The notes beneath the pieces were generated by a model. It did no database searches. It was given only the letters and a program-made list of their open reading frames with translations, and was not told the origin of the DNA. Positions 58,260 through 64,000 of a stretch of DNA of 64,000 nt are shown here, one piece after another. This stretch comes from Megamerina dolium (Eukaryota; Arthropoda; Insecta; Diptera; Megamerinidae), in NCBI GenBank assembly GCA_963854835.1, contig OY978527.1, forward strand, positions 22,134,057 to 22,198,056, in the 5' to 3' direction. The position numbers and the translations under genes are program-made. Within the stretch, counting starts at the first letter, position 1; each line of letters starts with the position of its first letter.

Positions 58260-59230
58260 AATCACTAATGATCTTCTAGTGGTACCCAAGGCAAGAAGAA
58301 ACGAAGTGATAGCTGAGTATCTGAGAATGATTCCAGTGGAGGGCATTTGGACATCACCAAAACCGTCGAGAAAGTAAAGAAATGATTTTATTGGGTTGGA
58401 TGCCATGACTATGTCGCTGATTGGATTTGGAATTGTGAGCAATGTGCGATGACCAAAATTCCCACTAAGACATTGCTATGCTATGGACATTGCTGGACCA
58501 TTTCCAAAAAGCAATGCAGTGAAAAATTATGTTCTGATGGTTATAGATTACTTCACTAAATGGCCTGATGTATACCCCATTCCAATTCAAGAAACTAGTA
58601 CAGTAGCCGATGTATTCGTCAACCAACGGATTACTCATTTTGATGTACCGATGGAGTTACACTCAGACCAAAATTAAAATTTCAAATCAGTTTTATTCCA
58701 AGAGATGTGTCGTATTTTGGGTATAAACAAACACCTTTCCATCAACAATCTGATGACATGGTAAAATCAATTTAACCGTACCTTGGAGGAACATCTGAGA
58801 AAGGCCGTAGATAAGTATTAAAAAGACTGAAATGAGCATATACCAATGTTCCTCATGGCATATCGATACGCACAACAAGATGACATGGTAGAATCGATTT
58901 AACCGTACCTTAGGCGAATATCTGAGAAGGTCGCAGATAAGTACTAAAAATACTGAAGTGGTATATGCAATGTTCCTCATGGCATATCGATGCACACAAC
59001 AAGATACGACTGCCACTACACCAACAATGGCATTTTTTTAAAACGAGTTTAAACCGTCAGCTGCGCTGCAACACCAACGAGGTCAACCAAAGGTAATTAC
59101 ACTAACGAAAAGCAGGAACATTTGTATGAAGTACATTAGTTCATCAGAAAGAGAACTTGTAATGTTTCATAAATCGCAACGAAAAAAGGCTTGTCCCCAA
59201 ACTACAGACTCATTGTGATGGACCATATGA
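58260..59230 (+). pseudogene. Gypsy-2 integrase with a tandem duplication
   Basis: The zinc-finger part (58,275-58,450) has WNCEQCAMTK. The core at 58,483-58,677 reads MDIAGPFPKSN, MVIDYFTKWPDVYPIP and ELHSDQN, holding the first two catalytic aspartates. A stop follows, and the region of the catalytic Glu is disrupted. A ~127-bp segment (58,752-58,878) is repeated in tandem (58,879-59,005), both copies containing a FNRTLEE/FxPYLRR-like block and MFLMAY/VPHGIS. Confidence 0.78.
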
Positions 59231-59330
59231 AATTATAGCAAAGATAAATGACGTAGTGTAATGTATACAACATTCCTGGAATAAAAAGGAACAAGTGCAG
59301 AATAGCCCACTTAAAGGAAAAAAAAAAAGA

Positions 59331-59810
59331 ATTTCTTCTTATAGAGCCCATTTTTGTTTCTCGCTAACGCCCATATAAGGCGTGGCTCAAAGTCAAAGTT
59401 CAAATTTGACATCGAAAGTACTCAATAAATTCGTAATCTTACAATATGGGAATCACAAAAAATGTATTTTTAATACCTTTTCAGTGATATATAACATTTA
59501 TAATATATTATGAATATTTTAAAAGTTATGATCAATATGAAATATTTGAAATTTTTTTTCAAGAACAGATTTCTTTTCCTAAAATAATCACTATAATGGC
59601 CTATAGAAAATTTAGTACCATAGCCATTACCTTTTCAATGGTATATTTAACATCTTTTTAGAAAATGCTTATATATTTTTAATATTTTTTTTTTTTAATT
59701 GATATATTATGATATTTATTCCATATGGATGGCTTTCGATAAAATTACCTGTATGTCTTCAAATTTAGTTTCACGACCATCAGTACGACCATCAGTATAT
59801 ATAAAAGTTT
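59331..59810. other. AT-rich spacer, nothing recognised
   Basis: No coding similarity. Two related stretches (59,455-59,540 and 59,620-59,700), each with an ACCTTTTCARTGRTATAT-like start, suggest a diverged short duplication. Confidence 0.4.
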
Positions 59811-59817
59811 TTCGCAA

Positions 59818-60545
59818 AAAAAACCTAATAAGCCCGACGCAGGCTTCGCGACCATCAGTTATTTTGGATAAAAGTTTCTCTTGATAGCCGTCCTTCAGCC
59901 GGGCGCAAACCTTTTAAATAAAACAGTTTGTTTTCATGTGTAATTTTCATTAAATGTGCTTATTTGTATAGTGTTTAAATGTAATACAATATGTGTTGTT
60001 TGAAACGTTTGTTGTAGTAAGTTTAAAAACACTCCGTTTATATATGTATGTTAATACACGTAATTTAATATTTGCCGATCCGCACTCCGCACGCCGCCGT
60101 AATGACGCAAAATAAGATGTTTTCTTATGGTACATCAACGAAGAGAATGACACAGATCAACCAATAACAAATGCGACGTGTGCCACATAACGGCTACTTT
60201 CATCTGTCTAAGTACAGGGTGACTTAAACACCCTTATATGCCCGACGCCAGCTTCGCTAGCATCAGTATTTTTAGATAAAAGTACTTCTTTATAGCCAAA
60301 AAAAGACAACCCTTATAGACCCGACGCTCGCTTCGCGACCATCAGTATTTTTGGATAAAAGTTTCTCTTAATAGTCAGCCTTTGACCCGACGCCGGCTTT
60401 GCGACCATCAGTATTTTTGGTAAAAGTCTTTCTTGATAGCCGGCTTTCGGCTGGGCGCAAAAAAAAATTAACCTTTATAGGCCCGACGCCGGCTTCAGGA
60501 TATCAGTATTTTTAGATAAAAGTTTTTCTTGATAGCGGGCCTTCT
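59818..60545 (+). repeat. Degenerate GC-rich repeat array (five units)
   Basis: A unit of about 75-90 bp recurs near 59,829, 60,240, 60,311, 60,386 and 60,481. Each unit has GCCCGACGCCGGCTTCGCGA, then CCATCAGTATTTTTGGATAAA, then TTCTTGATAGCCG and often GGCTGGGCGCAAA. The first unit is separated from the others by about 330 bp of AT-rich DNA. The start and end of each unit are partly complementary (GCCCGACGCCGGC and GCCGGC..TTCGGC..GGGCGC) and could form a hairpin. No known family is recognised. Confidence 0.75.
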
Positions 60546-61215
60546 CTCTCCTGGTTATGGCATAGCTCTCTTCAAAATCTCTGTATACTGCAACTCTGTT
60601 AAGTTACCCTGATATTGTACTTAGCAAAAAGCTTAAAAGTCAAAGTAGGACATCTCTGCTGTTAAAAGTTCTCTGGTAAAAAGCTTCAAAGTTATTTAGA
60701 GTAAACAAAGGGAAACCTTGGAAAAATATTCCTTGCTATAAGAGTTTCGCTATCCCTTGATTATTAATAGATAGCAACTATTGTAAATAACTTACGATTA
60801 ATAAAATAGCCTTTTACAATAATTTGACAAGCTTTTGACAAGATTAAGGTTAACGTACTATGTTAGCTTACTGGAATTTTTTTAAATAACGTCTCTTTTA
60901 TAAGGATTTCAAATATATTGTATATTTTAACTTACATACTTTAAAGTGTGAATAAAAGTGTTATTTAAAAAATTTTTTTTTGTTAATATTGTAAATATAT
61001 CGCTTCATTCAACTACTGCGCACTTGTGTATGACTATGACTATCCTATCCTTTAACACCACTTGTAAGACATCAGCATCTTTTTCTCTATTGTCATGTGA
61101 ACTCGTAGTTTCCTCATGGAAGAAACAATAACAAAAACGAAAATGACGGCACTTGTAAAATTATTTTATCTATTACAATTTTGTTAACATATTTTTGAAA
61201 GTTTTTTAATTGCTA
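60546..61215. other. AT-rich spacer, possibly an LTR remnant
   Basis: No coding sequence. Features such as CTCTGTATACTGCAACTCTGTTA and a distal GTGAATAAAAGTGTTATTT could belong to the LTR of an unidentified element, but no second copy exists in the window to test this. Confidence 0.35.
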
Positions 61216-61219
61216 TTGT

Positions 61220-61592
61220 ACAGGATGATTTTTTAGTAACTTTCTTTTTGGCAACACTGTTTTTAGCAGCTCAGCTGTTTTCGTGTAACATGTTATTGTC
61301 AAACATGTTCAGTTTGGTCTATAATTTAACCAAATTGTTGAATTGTATTGTATTATCAAAATTCATGCTAGGTTCATTCAATTATTTTATGGTCAGTTTG
61401 GGCGACCTTCTAAGGCGGCTATTCGGAATCATGTGACTAAATTTCGCACAAAATTTACATTATTGGGCATTAAACCACCAACATGCATACGTAGAGTGCG
61501 GATAGAGGAAAATATCGCAGCTCTATCCGCCAGTGTTGTTGATGACCGTGAATGATCGATTTATTTGTGAGATTCCGGCCGACAGACCTGTT
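61220..61592 (+). pseudogene. DD41D transposon D, relic related to transposon A
   Basis: The left terminus ACAGGATGATTTTTTAGTAA and the following leader (TGTTCAGTTTGGTCTATAATTTAA) match transposon A at 15,070-15,143. The frame at 61,343-61,555 gives FGRPSKAAIRNHVTKF and RIEENIAALSASVVDDRE, the second half of the N-terminal DNA-binding domain that copy A lacks. It then jumps to CEIPADRP from the C-terminus. The catalytic domain and the right terminal repeat are gone. Confidence 0.8.
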
Positions 61593-62052
61593 AAATTCCA
61601 ATTAAAATTAATAATAATTAATTTTTGTGGTTTTTCTAGTCGATAATCATTATTAATTTCACTTTTTAATAAAATAGATTATTAATCATTGCGATTGCCA
61701 AAAAATCGTGAAATAATCAATGATTATTTCAGATTAATGAAAATTCAAAAATAATCAAAGAAATAATCCCGATTTTTTTATATTTTTTTTTATTATTTTT
61801 GATTTTTTCTTGATTTTTTTTTTGAGTTTTTTAAATTTTTTAGATTTCTTTTTCAACAACATCGTTTTTTCGATTCGTTTATCAATATGTTTCAAACAGA
61901 AAATACTCGAACTAGTTAATTTTTACATATATTCAACAGATAATTAGAAATACAAATGAAAAACAATAGTAGTAGTACTACAAACAACAATCATTCAATC
62001 GAAGGAAAAGAAAACATAATAAAAAATATGAAAAATAAACTAGAAGTTAGCA
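61593..62052. other. AT-rich spacer downstream of the hAT gene
   Basis: T-rich and A-rich sequence with repeated AATAATCAxxxATT blocks at 61,640-61,770. It may include the 3' end of the hAT element, but I could not identify a terminal inverted repeat. Confidence 0.45.
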
Positions 62053-64000
62053 TTCGCTTTTAAAATTACTAACTTTTCAAACGAAAAGTCAGCCAAGGAA
62101 TGCCTTCTAGGGCTGTTAACTATACCAGCGAAAGAGAAAAGTCGTTCTATTGGTGCCGAGGATGTCAAAGCGGTATTGAATAATTTTGAAGCTTCTTTCA
62201 AAAAATGGTGTTTTTGCTAAATATCATTACCAGTTGATGGGTCATTAAGATACATATATACTTCTTTTGGGACCCTCGTCTTCTGATCGGTTTGGACAGG
62301 AGAAGCGACCTTAAGCCACTTTGTTTTCACGTCTGGAGTCAAAACTGCTGCCGCAACTGCAAAATCAGACTCATGAGTTAAGGAAAAAAATGTGTCGAAC
62401 CGTTTCCTTAATTGTTCCTCCAACTGAACAGCGACCCAGCTAAAATAAAGTTTTTCTCCTTCTTCTTTAGTTTAAGAAGATTGTTGGACAGTGTCATTAA
62501 AGAAGGCATCAAACAACCAAAGTTTAGATTCTTTTCTCCCTGAAGAAAATCTAGAGTCATCGCTATTGGTTCCATTAGGACAGCGTACGATTCTAAATAT
62601 TGCAAGTCACCTGCAGTGAATTGTGGCAAACTTAACAAATCGCAGAGTTTGTCAAGGGACTCCTTGTGCCGAAGTAACCCCTTCACAGCATCATACAAAG
62701 AGTTCCATCGAGTTACTACAGACACAATCAAAGAGCATCCTAAGGTATCAACAATAATCTCCGATGATTTCGGCCATTTGCATTTCTTCCACAAGGTGTT
62801 ACATTTTTCGAATGTCTGAAATAAGCAAAAGATTTTTTAAAACTATTATATGTTTTTAACATAACACACATACCATTGTATGCCGGATGTAAAGTGCCTG
62901 ATCGTTTTTTTAAATTTTGACGAAATCAGTTGAAGCAAGCAAGTCAAGGGTGTGACTAGAACATCTGTGATGCTTTTGGCTAAGAACTTCGTTTTCAAAA
63001 ACTGGTATATCATCATCACTGTCGCATTCTCCTTGGTCAGAAATCCCCATCATGCCATGCTCTTTAAAAGCTTTAACAAAGTTGGACCCGTTGTCTGTTA
63101 CCGTCATAATAATATTTGAGCTATTCAATCCAAAAGAACTATTTATGTCCATAAGAACCGCGATAACGTTCTCTGCAGTGTGTGGCCCATACATTCTTCT
63201 GCAAGCTAATGCGACTGATTTTCGTTCAAAGTTGTCAGTTATCCAATGGCATGTGTACCCCATGAAACTGCGATGGTTTCCTGACCAAATATCCGCCGTT
63301 GTGCAAAAATATTTTGCGGACGAAATATATTGCTTAATTTTAGCAACCATGCTATCGAAATGAGCAGTCAATTTTTTTGCAACTGTTTGTCGCCTCATAA
63401 TTTTATATCCGGTGTGCTCAAATCGATAAAAGACTTTTTCTCGACAATTGAAATTGGCAAAGCTAAGTCGACGAGTGCGTGCAATAGTTTTTCATCGAAG
63501 TGTTGCTGGGTTGATACAGAACTATGTTCACAGCTGCTTTTTAAAAGCAAATATTTTTGGTACACTACGTCGTGCTTTATTTTCAAATGGGTTACAAAGT
63601 TCGAAGTCACATCTCTCGAGCCTCTAATGATCCGATTGCATGTAACGCATTTTGCAGTTGTCGTGACCTTATTTGAAATGGAACTCTGCATTTCATAAAT
63701 GTTGAAATGTAAAAATAAATTTTTGAATTTTGAATTTAAAATAGAAACATTTCATTTCTTCAAAAATAATTTCATTTTAAAATCTAAGAAAATATACCGA
63801 ATTAAACATCCGATTGCCTTCGACCTTGAGAACTAAAGGTCACCTGAATTTGGATTAAAACTTACCTTTAGAACTTCGCAATATAGCTCTGCGTTAAAAA
63901 CTGTTTTTGAAGTTAATGAAACATTTTCTTCAATTCGCGCTTGTTTTCTTCTATTGGCAGATATTTCTTCCAATTTTCTTTTTCTTTGGACGTTTTTTGG
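62053..64000 (-). pseudogene. hAT-family BED/transposase gene, three exons visible, broken, cut by window edge
   Basis: Exon 1 (63,866 to beyond the edge) is Lys/Arg/Glu-rich. Exon 2 (62,874-63,685) carries a BED zinc finger (CVTCNRII...HLKIKH), TTADIWSGNHRSFMGYT, MTVTDNGSNFVKAF and CSSHTLDLL. Exon 3 (62,053-62,815) has TRWNSLYDAVKGLL, AAVLTPDVKTKWL and a C-terminal SSAPIERLFSFAG...SPRRHSLAD dimerisation domain. Introns 63,686-63,865 and 62,816-62,873 have GT-AG ends and join coding frames exactly. Lesions are a frameshift near 63,400, a TAA at about 62,910, a frameshift near 62,430 and a TAG at about 62,217. It resembles hAT transposases with conserved splice sites. It could be an old transposon or a formerly domesticated gene. 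Confidence 0.85.

Larger units (their letters stand above)
55850..59330 (+). mobile_element. Second Ty3/gypsy element, decayed
   Basis: Plus-strand gag, protease, partial RT and integrase remnants in the normal order, belonging to a different family from the 25.8-54.9 kb element. No LTR pair could be identified. A LINE 3' end (57,628-58,245) is inserted between the RT/RNase H remnant and the integrase. Confidence 0.78.

Overview
The window is a heterochromatin-like block from an insect genome, most likely a higher dipteran. The tephritid-type DD41D mariner relatives, the Mini-me/DINE-like repeats and the TCAGTT initiator in the LTRs suggest this, but species assignment is inference. I see no intact host gene. 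Almost everything recognisable is transposable-element sequence, mostly broken coding remnants, in AT-rich DNA.

Layout. 1-7.2 kb: a tRNA-derived SINE, two degraded jockey-clade remnants, a (TAA)n-tailed LINE 3' end and a CR1/jockey-like LINE remnant. 7.56-10.88 kb: the longest copy of an RTE-like LINE (family RTE-a). 11.3-19.3 kb: three R4/Dong-like LINEs on the minus strand, head to tail, joined by (TAA)n tracts, carrying two SINEs and two DD41D transposons. 19.9-20.2 kb: a (TA)n tract of about 210 bp. 21.2-55.5 kb: a fourth R4/Dong-like element on the minus strand, split by a second RTE family (RTE-b), a DD41D transposon and a huge nested Ty3/gypsy insertion (25,847-54,880, 4-bp target duplication GCTC). 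55.5-59.3 kb: a SINE and a second, decayed gypsy element that contains a LINE 3' end. 59.8-60.5 kb: a degenerate GC-rich repeat array. 61.2 kb to the end: a DD41D remnant and a spliced but decayed hAT/BED transposase gene that runs off the right edge.

The nesting can be read from target-site duplications. R4/Dong element > gypsy element > (a) an RTE-b copy, (b) a BEL/Pao element (33,952-47,387; two 503-bp LTRs, TSD GTAAG, tRNA-Tyr primer site) that itself holds an RTE-a copy, several MITEs and a Mini-me-like repeat, and (c) a MITE-like carrier inside the gypsy 3' LTR. The carrier holds another RTE-a copy, which holds a LOA-like LINE, which holds a solo LTR of the same gypsy family.

Most interesting points: the tandem R4/Dong array at TAA repeats; the young-looking BEL element, which has nearly identical LTRs but only gag-type coding sequence and diverged ~570-bp internal repeats; and a small MITE family with 23-bp terminal repeats and 3-bp target duplications.
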